DNA from: an uncultured Christensenella sp.
Lineage (GTDB): Bacteria > Bacillota > Clostridia > Christensenellales > UBA3700
Direction: 5' to 3'
NCBI GenBank assembly: GCA_910579785.1
Contig: CAJTVJ010000006.1
Location: 1 to 64,000, forward strand
DNA length: 64,000 bases
The position numbers and the translations under genes were made by a program. How positions within the stretch are numbered: position 1 is the first letter of the stretch; every line of letters starts with the position of its first letter. The notes below the pieces were generated by a model, which saw nothing but the letters and a program-made list of their open reading frames with translations, was not told the DNA's origin and did no database searches. Of the stretch, positions 1-8,727 are shown piece by piece.

Positions 1-626
1 TTCGTCGCGCCGTTCTCGTCTTGATACTTAACCTTAACGTAACAGACTAACAACTTCACAATTTTTGTTACTTCGCCTTGTCTTATGGGCAAATCCCTGT
101 TTTCCATACCGACGATAATCTTTTTATCAAGTTCGTTCCTGTAAATTCCACGATAAAATAATATGTAAGCAAATATGGGAATAAGAATTAAAAATATTAT
201 AGCAAGAGTTAAGTGTAGTTCATAGTTTGGTTTTGTTAATTCCGAAATTCTTTTTGGCGATGAAATATTGCTGTTTGGCACGATAGTTATAATAATTGTG
301 TTCCCAACCCGTTCTGCGGCTTTACTTTCAGAACCGTATATTCTGTCTGTACCCGTATAAACAGAACCGTCGGCGGCGGTATATGAGTATTCCGTTTCAT
401 AATTATAGTTATGAATATCATCGCCACCTTCTATAACACGATGATATGTAGTAATTTCAGCTTCAACTTCTATCCCATATTTTATAAGCATTTCACTATT
501 ACGGTCGGAAGATAAGTACAGTACCCCAAAAACAGCCGACAAAATAATAGCAATAATCAGACCTACACTAAACAAAAACAATAGTAGACCAATATCTTTT
601 TTTATTCCTATATCTTTGTTTTTCAT
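1..626 (-). CDS. DUF3592-like membrane protein (partial, runs off the left edge)
   Basis: The reading frame starts at an ATG (complement of 624-626) and stays open to the window edge, so the C-terminus is missing. I see one membrane helix near residues 13-38, an extracytoplasmic domain around residues 45-125, a second helix near 140-160, and the start of another soluble segment. The domain has the pattern EVEAEITTY ... YSYTAADGSVYTG ... AAERVG, the same as the paralogues at 54.9-63.4 kb and matching my memory of the DUF3592 family. Function is unknown. No Shine-Dalgarno stands out upstream. It is the only family member here on the minus strand and away from the main array. Confidence 0.6.
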   Translation of the reverse strand, partial: MKNKDIGIKKDIGLLLFLFSVGLIIAIILSAVFGVLYLSSDRNSEMLIKYGIEVEAEITTYHRVIEGGDDIHNYNYETEYSYTAADGSVYTGTDRIYGSESKAAERVGNTIIITIVPNSNISSPKRISELTKPNYELHLTLAIIFLILIPIFAYILFYRGIYRNELDKKIIVGMENRDLPIRQGEVTKIVKLLVCYVKVKYQDENGAT

Positions 627-758
627 ATATAATCCTTAATTGATTAGTAAATATTTACTCCGCTAAATTACTGTTTATCGTACAATAATTATATCGCGAA
701 AAATGAAAGAACGCAACCGATTGAATTTTGCGGGAAATATAAAACATATCTATATCTC

Positions 759-780
759 ACTAGGCTACGAGTAGCCTAGT
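759..780. repeat. Perfect 10-bp inverted repeat in the 627-907 spacer
   Basis: ACTAGGCTAC and GTAGCCTAGT flank a 2-bp centre (GA). There is no T-run beside it, so it is not a typical terminator. It lies 133 bp upstream of the minus-strand membrane gene and downstream of the dsRNA-binding gene. It could be an operator. Nothing else was recognised in the 281-bp spacer. Confidence 0.5.
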
Positions 781-907
781 TCGTCCACGAAAAAAAGTAC
801 AGAAAAGGCACAGCTTAACGCTATGCCTAAACCTTTTTATTTGCGTTTTATTAAATTCCCTGCGGGAATTACGGTGAAGAGGTGGAATTTTTTTACCTAT
901 CTGTTCA

Positions 908-1153
908 TTATACCAAACCTATCTTTTTCAACATATTGTACGCCGCTTGTTTTTTTGCGTCTTTTACTTTACTTCCGTTGCCGTCGGTCTGCTCGCCGTT
1001 GAGACTGCAACATACCGTAAAATTATGACTGTTGTCGAAATTTATAAAATCTCTTGTAGTTTGGTATTTTGGAAAATCATACTTTTCTTTTGCGCAGTAC
1101 TCTTGGAGTACGTTGATAGCATTGTCATATGTAATAATTGGTTTATTTGTCAT
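908..1153 (-). CDS. Stand-alone double-stranded RNA-binding domain protein
   Basis: Starting at ATG 1153 the protein is 81 residues and is almost entirely one dsRBD: an N-terminal helix (NAINVLQEYC), a beta sheet with the F-x-V-C-C-S-L-N-G strand, then G-N-G-S-K-V-K-D-A-K-K-Q-A-A, the lysine-rich helix that contacts dsRNA in this family. There is no RNase III or other catalytic domain. A longer frame begins at TTG 1204, but that extension lies inside the terminator hairpin of ftsH, so I prefer ATG 1153. The Shine-Dalgarno before it is weak. It lies just downstream of ftsH on the same strand. Its role is unknown; an RNA chaperone or RNA-stability factor is a guess. Confidence 0.75.
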   Translation of the reverse strand: MTNKPIITYDNAINVLQEYCAKEKYDFPKYQTTRDFINFDNSHNFTVCCSLNGEQTDGNGSKVKDAKKQAAYNMLKKIGLV

Positions 1154-1180
1154 AATCTCAAACTCATTTTTTAAGTACCC

Positions 1181-1210
1181 AAAAAACCTGCCTTGAATTT
1201 TCAAGACAGG
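1181..1210 (-). terminator. Rho-independent terminator of ftsH
   Basis: On the minus strand, CCTGTCTTGAA and TTCAAGGCAGG form an 11-bp stem with one G-U pair and a 2-nt loop, followed by six T residues. It starts 10 bp after the ftsH stop codon. Confidence 0.85.
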
Positions 1211-1219
1211 CTTTTGTCG

Positions 1220-3370
1220 TTAATCCTTTTTATCAGTATCGTCTTCGTCCTTATTATCTTCTTTTGTTTGGACGGGGACGTCTTCTTTTGGCGTCTTGAC
1301 GATCTCATCGTCTTTGCGCTCCGTCGGCTGTATTTCTTCGCTGACGGTATCTTCGCTCTTATCCGCGTCGGTAGGCTGCGCCTTTTCCTCGACGATATTT
1401 ATATCGGGATTGACAGTCCGCTTATACGATTCTTTCTTTGCCTGTCTTTCGTCGATATACGCAATCACTTCTTCTGCGCTCTTGCCGTCGAAAAGCATAT
1501 TGACTTCTTCGGTATAGATCGTCTCCTTTTCAAAGAGCACCATGACCATATTGTCCATTATCTTGCGATTGTTTTGCAATATCTCCAACGCTCTTGAATA
1601 GCAGCTGTCCAATATAGCCTTGATTTCGTTGTCTATCACGCCGCCGAGATCGTCGCTGTATGAATGGGTCGTGCCGTAATCTCTGCCGAGGAATACCTCT
1701 TTGTCTCCGCCGAGATACATATTGCCGATTGCCTTTGACATACCCCATTGGGTGACCATCTTCTTGGCGATATTGCTCGCTCTCTCTATATCGTTGGACG
1801 CGCCCGTCGATATGTCCTTTATGACTATCTCTTCGGCAGCTCTGCCGCCCAGCATCATAGTCACCATATCTATGAGTTTGTTACGCGTGATATGCGCGTC
1901 GTCGTTTTCCGGTCTTGTGAGAGTATAACCTGCCGCCATACCTCTCGGAATTATGCTGACTTCCTGTACGTCGTCGCAGTTCTCCAACAACTTGCCTATT
2001 ATAGCGTGTCCCGATTCGTGATAAGCTGTGATACGCTTGTCGCTGTCGGTGACTATCCTAGATTTCTTTTGAGGACCTGCGATAACCTTGTTGATACCCT
2101 CCAAGATATCTTCCATGACGATAAACTTTCTGTTCGCTCTCGCCGCCAATATAGCCGCTTCGTTGAGAAGATTTTCAAGGTCGGCGCCGCTGAAACCGCT
2201 CGTCATTCTTGCGAGTATCTTAAATGATACGTCTTCGGCAAGAGGTTTGTTGCGAGAATGAACTTTCAATATCTCTTCTCTTCCCTTTACGTCAGGTACG
2301 TTGACGTATATCTGTCTGTCAAATCTGCCCGGACGCATAAGAGCCGGGTCGAGTATGTCGGCTCTGTTTGTCGCCGCCATAATTATAATGCCTTCGTTCT
2401 TTTCAAAGCCGTCCATCTGCACAAGCAGCTGGTTGAGGGTCTGTTCTCTCTCGTCGTGTCCGCCGCCGAGACCCGAGCCTCTCTGTCTGCCCACGGCGTC
2501 TATCTCGTCAATGAATATGATACAAGGCATATTCTTCTTTGCCTGATTAAAGAGGTCTCTCACTCTCGCCGCACCGGTACCTACAAACATCTCTACAAAG
2601 TCACTGCCGCTTATCGAGAAGAAAGGCACGTTGGATTCGCCTGCGACCGCCTTGGCAAACAACGTCTTACCCGTACCCGGAGGTCCTACGAGCAATACGC
2701 CCTTAGGTATTCTCGCGCCAAGCTGTAAAAACTTGTTGGGGTCTTTTAAAAACTCGACTATCTCTTGAAGTTCTTCTTTCTCTTCTTCTGCGCCAGCCAC
2801 GTCTGTAAAGCGTACCGACACGTTCATATTAAGTCTGGCTTTGGTCTTGCCGAAGTCCATAGCCTGGCGGTTGGAACTTGCGCTTTGCCTCAAAATGATA
2901 TACATGACCACGCCGCAAAGTATCAATGCGAGTATTGGAAATATCAAAGAAGTGATACTTATTCCCGAATTTGGGTCGTTGAAAATATACTGCGGAACTG
3001 CAACTTCCGTCTCGCCATTGTCAAATCTGTCTTGCAAGGTATCGAGATACTGCTTGAAGTTGGTGCGGTAGTCTATCGTGGCAACGAAATTTGCTTTTTT
3101 GGTAGGATTCTTATAAAAAGCTTTTAACTGATTTGCGCTTGCGTCTGATTTCAACGCGTATACTTTATACGATTCTATATACAGCGCTCCTATCTTGCCC
3201 GATTCTATCATCTGCACAAGACCTTGATTTTCCGCGTTCTCTACACTTCCTCTACTGTAAGAGATCTCAGTCGGCTTACTGTTGAAAAACATAAAATAAA
3301 CCAACACGATTATCAATACGACAAATAGTATCAACATTGCAACTTTGCCGTAAATTGCCTTTTTGTTCAC
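1220..3370 (-). CDS. ftsH: ATP-dependent zinc metalloprotease FtsH
   Basis: A 716-residue membrane-anchored AAA+ protease that degrades unfolded membrane proteins and short-lived regulators. Two N-terminal helices (about 9-30 and 138-160) bracket an extracytoplasmic domain. The AAA domain has Walker A GPPGTGKT near residue 228, Walker B IIFIDEID near 282, and the second region of homology (RPGRFDRQ). The protease domain has the zinc-binding HESGH motif (HExxH) near residue 450. The last 70 residues are a highly charged tail, longer than in most homologues. Translation starts at GTG behind a strong GGAGG. A terminator follows the gene. The identification is secure. Confidence 0.97.
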   Translation of the reverse strand: MNKKAIYGKVAMLILFVVLIIVLVYFMFFNSKPTEISYSRGSVENAENQGLVQMIESGKIGALYIESYKVYALKSDASANQLKAFYKNPTKKANFVATIDYRTNFKQYLDTLQDRFDNGETEVAVPQYIFNDPNSGISITSLIFPILALILCGVVMYIILRQSASSNRQAMDFGKTKARLNMNVSVRFTDVAGAEEEKEELQEIVEFLKDPNKFLQLGARIPKGVLLVGPPGTGKTLFAKAVAGESNVPFFSISGSDFVEMFVGTGAARVRDLFNQAKKNMPCIIFIDEIDAVGRQRGSGLGGGHDEREQTLNQLLVQMDGFEKNEGIIIMAATNRADILDPALMRPGRFDRQIYVNVPDVKGREEILKVHSRNKPLAEDVSFKILARMTSGFSGADLENLLNEAAILAARANRKFIVMEDILEGINKVIAGPQKKSRIVTDSDKRITAYHESGHAIIGKLLENCDDVQEVSIIPRGMAAGYTLTRPENDDAHITRNKLIDMVTMMLGGRAAEEIVIKDISTGASNDIERASNIAKKMVTQWGMSKAIGNMYLGGDKEVFLGRDYGTTHSYSDDLGGVIDNEIKAILDSCYSRALEILQNNRKIMDNMVMVLFEKETIYTEEVNMLFDGKSAEEVIAYIDERQAKKESYKRTVNPDINIVEEKAQPTDADKSEDTVSEEIQPTERKDDEIVKTPKEDVPVQTKEDNKDEDDTDKKD

Positions 3371-3380
3371 TTTTTCCTCC

Positions 3381-3398
3381 TAGCGAAATATTTCGCTA
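3381..3398. promoter_or_regulatory. 18-bp perfect palindrome touching the ftsH ribosome binding site
   Basis: TAGCGAAATATTTCGCTA ends directly at the GGAGG of ftsH. As RNA it would fold into a hairpin next to the ribosome binding site; as DNA it could be an operator. Either would regulate ftsH expression. Confidence 0.5.
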
Positions 3399-3426
3399 TA
3401 CATTATATTTATAAATTGCCACCATT

Positions 3427-3456
3427 ATTATATATTATATTGAAAGAAATAGTCAA
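3427..3456 (-). promoter_or_regulatory. Putative sigma-A promoter of ftsH
   Basis: On the minus strand, TTGACT (3451-3456) and TATAAT (3427-3432) are separated by 18 bp, about 60 bp upstream of the GTG start. Confidence 0.6.
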
Positions 3457-3623
3457 TAATGTGGGCTATAACTTTTGTAAAGATTTAGTCAATAGCAAAT
3501 TAAATGAACAAATATGCCTATTTTTCAGCTTGCTGCCATATTTTTGCCCAATGACGACAAATACTTTCTTCAAATACTGTGCTATTTTCAGAAAGTATAA
3601 TTCGCCTTATCTGCAACAAAAAA

Positions 3624-4076
3624 TCAATATGCGGCGGCTTTAAAGAGCAATCCGCCCACAAAATCGACGACCTTGTCGGCAAGGTCGACAATAAAACTCT
3701 CTTCTCTGGTTTTGAGTTCTTTCATTCTGTCGCCCTCTGCGTCGCCTACTACGGCAAGTATGCCTATATCGCCTATCCTTTGCTTGTCTTTGTCAAACGC
3801 GCCGCCCGGTTTGATGCCGTTGCGAGTGACTTTGATAGTGCCCACGTCGCCTATTTTGCCAAGCGCGGAGTCAATGACAACGACAGTGTCGTCTTTATGA
3901 CGCTGCTTTATCATTTTGGCATAGTCGTCGACGTTGAGGGCGGTCACCTGCCTGGCAGTATTGCCGTAGACGTATGCGTTGACGTTGAGGTCTTTGAGCT
4001 TATCGCCCACTTTGGGTCCTACGCTGTCCCCGATGATCTTTGTTGTTCCAATACATAAAAATACCAAGTTTTTCAT
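3624..4076 (-). CDS. yyaC: YyaC family sporulation protein (DUF1256, GPR-like fold)
   Basis: A 150-residue protein. It opens with LVFLCIGTTKIIGDSVGPKVGD, where the CIGT-x-x-x-x-G-D-x-x-GP block is the YyaC/DUF1256 signature, followed by VYGN-x-x-R-x-V-x-ALN, then VVVIDSALG and a VGDIGI-like strand (IGDIGILAVVG). The family is structurally related to the spore protease GPR and is found in endospore formers, often near oriC as in Bacillus subtilis; its exact substrate is not established. It diverges from cvpA. No clear Shine-Dalgarno or sigma-A promoter precedes it, which would fit a sporulation sigma factor, though I could not assign one. Confidence 0.85.
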   Translation of the reverse strand: MKNLVFLCIGTTKIIGDSVGPKVGDKLKDLNVNAYVYGNTARQVTALNVDDYAKMIKQRHKDDTVVVIDSALGKIGDVGTIKVTRNGIKPGGAFDKDKQRIGDIGILAVVGDAEGDRMKELKTREESFIVDLADKVVDFVGGLLFKAAAY

Positions 4077-4197
4077 AGTGGAAATTGTTTACAGATACGG
4101 CGCGTTTTATACGCATTTTTAAAAATTTCCAAAATACATGCTTGGGCGTATTTTGTAGAATTTACATAATTTGTGTATAAATAAGAGTGTTGTTGAA

Positions 4198-4227
4198 TTG
4201 ACACTCTTTCTTTGGGGGTATTATAAT
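4198..4227 (+). promoter_or_regulatory. Putative sigma-A promoter of the cvpA gene
   Basis: TTGACA (4198-4203) and TATAAT (4222-4227) with an 18-bp spacer, 50 bp before the start codon. A short inverted repeat (GAGTGT/ACACTC, 4185-4206) overlaps the -35 box and could be an operator. Confidence 0.65.
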
Positions 4228-4278
4228 AAATATGTAAATTGGCAACAACCATTTACGTATAATAATTGAGGAGGGTCT

Positions 4279-4878
4279 ATGTCTTATCTATCAATAGTAT
4301 CAATAGCGATTTTGGTCATATGTTTCTGCGTAGGCTTTTTTAAAGGCATTGTCAAAGCTTTATTCAAGCTGCTGACGATCGTAGGCACGTCGTTGATCAC
4401 AATATTCGTTACTCCATATCTTGCTAAGGCCTTGTATTCTATCTCGGCTCTTCAAAAATTCCCTGCTGGCGTGATTTCGGGCATAAGCGCATTGATAATC
4501 TTGATATTATCGCTTGTCATCTTTTCTCGTATCACCTTTATCGTCAACAGACGCGTGGGAAATTCTTCACTCAGCGGACTCAACAGATTCTTGGGCGGAC
4601 TCTTCCATGCATTCGTAGGCTTTGTATTTTTGATACTGCTTGGATACGTCATCAACATATTCCGCGACGCCGACTTCATGCAGAAAATCATTATGGATTC
4701 GCAAAAGGACGTATTTGCTAATTGGCTTGTCACCAACAACCTATTCAACAAGTTTATGGAAGCCATTGCAAAAGAAGGCGGCATATTCTGGCAGTTTATC
4801 AACGGCTTTAAGCAACTAGGCGACAGCGTGGGCAGCGGCGAGGCTGCAAAACTTATCGGAGCTTTTGCAAGAGTATAA
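4279..4878 (+). CDS. CvpA family membrane protein
   Basis: A 199-residue integral membrane protein with four predicted helices. The N-terminal GFFKGIVKALFKLL segment and the later R-x-L-GG-L-F-H-A-x-VG-F segment are typical of the CvpA/colicin V production family, whose members act at the envelope and whose molecular role is poorly defined. The ATG follows GAGGAGGG. The gene stands alone and ends in a bidirectional terminator. Confidence 0.8.
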   Translation: MSYLSIVSIAILVICFCVGFFKGIVKALFKLLTIVGTSLITIFVTPYLAKALYSISALQKFPAGVISGISALIILILSLVIFSRITFIVNRRVGNSSLSGLNRFLGGLFHAFVGFVFLILLGYVINIFRDADFMQKIIMDSQKDVFANWLVTNNLFNKFMEAIAKEGGIFWQFINGFKQLGDSVGSGEAAKLIGAFARV

Positions 4879-4902
4879 CGCAATAATTTAATTGACAAAA
4901 AT

Positions 4903-4930
4903 ACGGCCAGGAAATCCCGGCCGTGTTTTT
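4903..4930. terminator. Bidirectional terminator between convergent genes
   Basis: ACGGCC (4903-4908) and GGCCGT (4919-4924) form a hairpin, with T-rich tracts on both sides (GTTTTT on plus, ATTTTTGTC on minus). It can serve both cvpA and the convergent small membrane gene. Confidence 0.8.
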
Positions 4931-4936
4931 ATTTAT

Positions 4937-5179
4937 CTAAAAAATAAATTGTAAAATGCAGTACGCAAAGTTGAAGATTATTCCCCCTGCTCCGCTTAAA
5001 AAAAGCGCATACACGTTGCTGCCCCACAGAATATGGCAGAATATACATGCCGCCCCTCCTAAAATCACGTTGAGCGCGACGTAACCGACATGCCTTTTGC
5101 GATAACCGATTATATACCTCGCTATTATGCCAAGCGCTGCCCCTATAAGAAAAATAAAAACAAGTTCGGATATCTGCAT
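4937..5179 (-). CDS. Small hydrophobic membrane protein, possibly BofA-like
   Basis: An 80-residue protein with three predicted helices (about 6-22, 32-50, 56-78). The central LNVILGGAACI...GSNVYALFLSGAGGI part loosely resembles BofA, the inhibitor of pro-sigma-K processing in sporulation (an asparagine/glycine turn, then a small-residue-rich helix), but I cannot confirm it. No Shine-Dalgarno precedes ATG 5179. The nearby yyaC makes a sporulation role reasonable. It could equally be an unrelated small membrane protein. Confidence 0.55.
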   Translation of the reverse strand: MQISELVFIFLIGAALGIIARYIIGYRKRHVGYVALNVILGGAACIFCHILWGSNVYALFLSGAGGIIFNFAYCILQFIF

Positions 5180-5338
5180 ACTATATGTTACAGATAAAAA
5201 GTCTTGAATATGACAGCGCGCTTACTCATAAACGTTTTTGCAAGAAAAATAATCGCTTATCGCCAAACGCCGACAAAATAAGCCTTCTTAGAAAGTTAAA
5301 ATTTATGTAATATCGCACTGTACTGCGTCAATTCACAG

Positions 5339-5367
5339 TTGCCATAAAGAATATATTATGATATACT
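5339..5367 (+). promoter_or_regulatory. Putative promoter of the acyltransferase operon
   Basis: TTGCCA (5339-5344) and TATACT (5362-5367) have a 17-bp spacer, with a TGA extension before the -10 box, 85 bp upstream of the start codon. Confidence 0.5.
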
Positions 5368-5452
5368 GTAAATACTTTAACCGTTTAGAGAATACTTTTT
5401 AAGAGGCGATTGTCAACACAACGCCGACTTATCACGTACAGACAAGGAGCAA

Positions 5453-6757
5453 ATGGCAAAATCCTTAGAGACTTGGAGCAAACTCGATAATTCTGCAAAG
5501 ATATATCCCATGCTCGTAAGCAAAAAAAGTCAGAATATCTTCCGTCTTAGCGTCAACCTCAAACAAGAGGTCGACAAGGATATTTTGCAAAACGCGCTGT
5601 CTTTGACGATAGGACGTTTCCCAGGCTTTCAAGTCAGACTTATGAAGGGCGTGTTTTGGTATTATTTCGATCACAACGCTTCCAAACTTACGGTATATCC
5701 TCTCGACCCCGTAGCAATAAAGAAAATCACAGATAAAAATTGCAACGGATACTGTTTTAGAGTCAGCTATTTTAAAAATCAAATAGTATGCGATTTCTTC
5801 CACGCTATATGCGACGCAACTGGCGCGGCGGAATTTGTCAAGTCGCTGGTATATACGTATCTCAACCTTATGGGACACGATATATATTCCGACCAAAAGA
5901 TACTCACGCTCGGCTCTCCCGTCACCGCGGAAGAACTTGAAGATTCTTTCCTCAAAAATTATAAGAGAGTGCCCCTTTCTAAATTAAAAGTCAAAGCCTT
6001 GCAGGGCAGCAAAGCATACCATATCAACGGCATATTGTTCGACAACCCGGGCAACGGCGTCATACATATGTATTGCGACGTAAAAAAATTGCTTGACGTA
6101 TGTCACGCCAAAGGCTGCACTATGACGGAATACCTAGGCGCGAATTTCATACTCTCGATATACGAAAGTCAAGTAAAAGATAAGCTGCAAAACGCCAATG
6201 ACATTCAGCTTTTCGTACCGATAAATTTGCGAAAGATATTCGGTTCTAAGACGCTGCGCAACTTCTCGCTGTTTTCCCGTGTGGGCGCAGACCCGTACAA
6301 CGACATGGATATGGATAAGCTGATACAGATAATGCATGAGAATCTAAAAAGAGATATGGATAAAGACTTGCTCAAAGACAAGATATCCACGACGGTGTGG
6401 GCGGAGAAATTCTTCTTGGTACGATTTATACCCCTCTTCTTAAAAAAGATGTTCTTCTCTTTTTCCAACACCTTCTTCGGCAAGAGCAAAAAGACGGCGA
6501 CGCTGTCAAATTTCGGAGTGCTCGACATACCGCAAAGTATGCAGCAGCATATCGAAAGCGCAAGTTTTTCTATATCGTCCAACGCAACGACTCCTCTGTC
6601 GCTGTCGATAATATCTTGCAGCGGCAAAGTCTGCATAACCTTTACAAGACGTATCACCGATACGCAGATAGAAAGACTCTTTGCAAAACGTCTCACTGAG
6701 GACGGCATAGAAGTAAGCGTGACTTCAAACTTTTGGGAGGTGGATAATGCGCTGTAA
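5453..6757 (+). CDS. Condensation-like O-acyltransferase (HxxxD superfamily)
   Basis: A 434-residue soluble protein. HAICD at residues 117-121 is the HxxxD catalytic motif of the CoA-dependent acyltransferase/condensation superfamily; the histidine deprotonates the acceptor hydroxyl or amine. The overall pattern (N-terminal RFPGFQVRLMKGVFWYYF, then HxxxD followed by a helix) resembles the alcohol acetyltransferase or wax-ester-synthase-like group common in Clostridia. The substrate is unknown. AAGGAGC precedes the ATG. Its end overlaps the following zinc-ribbon membrane gene by 11 bp, so the two are co-translated and probably act together, perhaps modifying an envelope lipid or glycan. Confidence 0.7.
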   Translation: MAKSLETWSKLDNSAKIYPMLVSKKSQNIFRLSVNLKQEVDKDILQNALSLTIGRFPGFQVRLMKGVFWYYFDHNASKLTVYPLDPVAIKKITDKNCNGYCFRVSYFKNQIVCDFFHAICDATGAAEFVKSLVYTYLNLMGHDIYSDQKILTLGSPVTAEELEDSFLKNYKRVPLSKLKVKALQGSKAYHINGILFDNPGNGVIHMYCDVKKLLDVCHAKGCTMTEYLGANFILSIYESQVKDKLQNANDIQLFVPINLRKIFGSKTLRNFSLFSRVGADPYNDMDMDKLIQIMHENLKRDMDKDLLKDKISTTVWAEKFFLVRFIPLFLKKMFFSFSNTFFGKSKKTATLSNFGVLDIPQSMQQHIESASFSISSNATTPLSLSIISCSGKVCITFTRRITDTQIERLFAKRLTEDGIEVSVTSNFWEVDNAL

Positions 6758-7454
6758 ATACTGCGACGTAGAAGTGACGTGCGAGAGCAAGATATGTCCG
6801 CTCTGCCACGAAAAACTGTCAATTAAAGACAACTTTGATTTGGACTATACACCGACAAAGGCATACCCTGACAAACAAAAGCCGATCAAAAAGCCTTACC
6901 GTCAAAGACTCACCGTGACGGGCATATATCTGTGCATATCACTGTCGTTATTTATACTGAGTATCCCTATAAACCTTTTGACCGACAGGGATATATATTG
7001 GTTTGCAATAGTAGGCGTATTGGCGATATACGGATTTATACTTGTCAACAACACAATACTTTCCAACAACGGTATCGGCACCAAGATATTTTGGCAAGGC
7101 GTCGGCATACTCTGCGTGCTCTTGACCGTCAACTATCTGCTTGACAAACAAGCTCCCGATTACTCCCCATCGTGGGTGTGGGATTACGGCTTGCCGGCGA
7201 TACTGATAATCGCGTCGATAGTCACGGGCATTTATACTGCGATCGCTTCCAAGTATTGGTCGGGAGTGCTTATAGACGCGCTTATAATCTCCGCGCTGGG
7301 CTACGTCCCTATAATCCTCTACGCGGCAAAAGTCGTCGCGCACCCTGCGCTATCCATCGCCTCCGCATGTGTATCTTCTATTGTCATAGGCTCTTGCTGC
7401 ATACTCGGCAGAAAGACTTTGATAGCGGAGTTTAAAAAGAAATTCCACGTATAA
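6747..7454 (+). CDS. Zinc-ribbon multi-pass membrane protein (DUF6320-like)
   Basis: A 235-residue protein. It begins with a rubredoxin-type zinc ribbon, CKYC near residues 3-6 and CPLC near 17-20, then has six predicted membrane helices from about residue 52 to 222. From memory this matches DUF6320-type proteins that sit next to alcohol acetyltransferase-like genes, but the name needs checking. It overlaps the upstream acyltransferase by 11 bp and GGGAGGTGG lies before its ATG. It may present or export a substrate for the acyltransferase; this is inference. Confidence 0.65.
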   Translation: MRCKYCDVEVTCESKICPLCHEKLSIKDNFDLDYTPTKAYPDKQKPIKKPYRQRLTVTGIYLCISLSLFILSIPINLLTDRDIYWFAIVGVLAIYGFILVNNTILSNNGIGTKIFWQGVGILCVLLTVNYLLDKQAPDYSPSWVWDYGLPAILIIASIVTGIYTAIASKYWSGVLIDALIISALGYVPIILYAAKVVAHPALSIASACVSSIVIGSCCILGRKTLIAEFKKKFHV

Positions 7455-7466
7455 TTTTAAATTCAG

Positions 7467-7520
7467 CCTGCGCCATATTTTCCGCATACTCATTGACAGC
7501 CCTTTCGGCGCAGGATTTTT
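7467..7520 (+). terminator. Putative terminator of the acyltransferase operon
   Basis: CCTGCGCC (7467-7474) and GGCGCAGG (7507-7514) form a perfect 8-bp stem with a 32-nt loop, followed by ATTTTT. The large loop makes it less certain. Apart from this and the downstream glucokinase promoter, nothing was recognised in the 306-bp spacer 7455-7760. Confidence 0.55.
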
Positions 7521-7673
7521 CTATGCTTATATAAAGCAAAACTCATCGCGAAAAAACATATTCGCCCTCATATCAAGATAGTTGTCCGCTAAATACTGCG
7601 GACATTTCACATTTACAAAAATATAAATTGACAAGATATTTACGCTTGCTCCGACAAATATTTTGTCATATTC

Positions 7674-7702
7674 TTGCAAAAGACGTAATTATAATGTATA
7701 AT
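7674..7702 (+). promoter_or_regulatory. Sigma-A promoter of the glucokinase gene
   Basis: TTGCAA (7674-7679) and TATAAT (7697-7702) are separated by exactly 17 bp, 58 bp before the ATG. Confidence 0.75.
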
Positions 7703-7760
7703 AATTGAAGTACGAGAATAGTATGCGCGTCTTAGCATACTATAAAGATAAGGAGTATTT

Positions 7761-8714
7761 ATGTATTTAGTAGGAATTGACGTAGGCGGTATGAGTATCA
7801 AGGGCGGAGTCGTTACGACAAAGGGCGAGATCATTTTTAAGACGGCTATCCCGACAACGGAAAAATACACCGCAGATTACAGCATAAGCGAAGATATAAA
7901 AAAAGTCATCGACCTCGTCGTCGAGGGCGCCCGTATCAGTCTTAAAGACGTCAAAGGTATAGGAATAGGTCAACCCGGCTCTATCGACTCAAAGAGAGGT
8001 ATCATAAGATACAGCAACAATATCGCGCTCGAAAGAGTCCCCGTGATTGACGAACTCAAAAAGTATTACGATCTTCCTATCTACATAAACAACGACGCCA
8101 ACTGCGCAGCTCTCGGCGAACACGTATTCGGCGCGGGCAAGGGATATAACGACGTTATTTTCGTCACCTTGGGTACGGGCGTAGGTACGGGGTTTATCAT
8201 CGACGGAAAACTCTTTGAAGGAAGAGAATGCGCAGGCACGGAAGGCGGACATATGGTGATAAACACGTCAAGCGACGCTCCGCTTTGCAACTGCGGACAG
8301 AGAGGCTGCTGGGAGACGTACGCTTCGGCGACTGCCCTAATGAGACAGACAAGAGAAGCTATGGACAAAGCTCCCGACAGCATTATGCACAAACTGGCGG
8401 CAGAAGAAGGCAAGGTGTCGGGCAAGACGGCTTTCTGCGCTGCTAAGATGGGAGACAAAGCAGGTCAAGAGGTCGTAGACAACTATATCAAGTACATAAC
8501 TTGCGGACTTGTCAACCTCGTCAATATCTTCTGCCCCGAGGCGATACTTATCGGCGGCGGTATAAGCAACGAAAAAGAATATCTTACCGACCCGATACTC
8601 AAAGCAGTAAACGACGGCAGATTCGGCGCGAAGTTCAATCCGTCTATCGACGTCAAGACCGCAAGTCTTAAAAACGATGCCGGCATACTCGGCGCAGCCG
8701 CGCTGGCGCTTTAA
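7761..8714 (+). CDS. glk: ROK family glucokinase
   Basis: A 317-residue ROK kinase that phosphorylates glucose at the start of glycolysis. The N-terminal phosphate-binding loop is GIDVGGMSIKGG. The catalytic region contains NNDANCAALGE. The ROK zinc site is intact: H in GGHMVI, then CNCGQRGCWE (C-x-C-G-x-x-G-C-x-E). Length is normal for bacterial ATP-dependent ROK glucokinases. No N-terminal helix-turn-helix is present, so it is an enzyme rather than a repressor. AAGGAG precedes the ATG. A small membrane protein gene follows 13 bp later. Confidence 0.9.
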   Translation: MYLVGIDVGGMSIKGGVVTTKGEIIFKTAIPTTEKYTADYSISEDIKKVIDLVVEGARISLKDVKGIGIGQPGSIDSKRGIIRYSNNIALERVPVIDELKKYYDLPIYINNDANCAALGEHVFGAGKGYNDVIFVTLGTGVGTGFIIDGKLFEGRECAGTEGGHMVINTSSDAPLCNCGQRGCWETYASATALMRQTREAMDKAPDSIMHKLAAEEGKVSGKTAFCAAKMGDKAGQEVVDNYIKYITCGLVNLVNIFCPEAILIGGGISNEKEYLTDPILKAVNDGRFGAKFNPSIDVKTASLKNDAGILGAAALAL

Positions 8715-8727
8715 TGGGAGGAATAGT

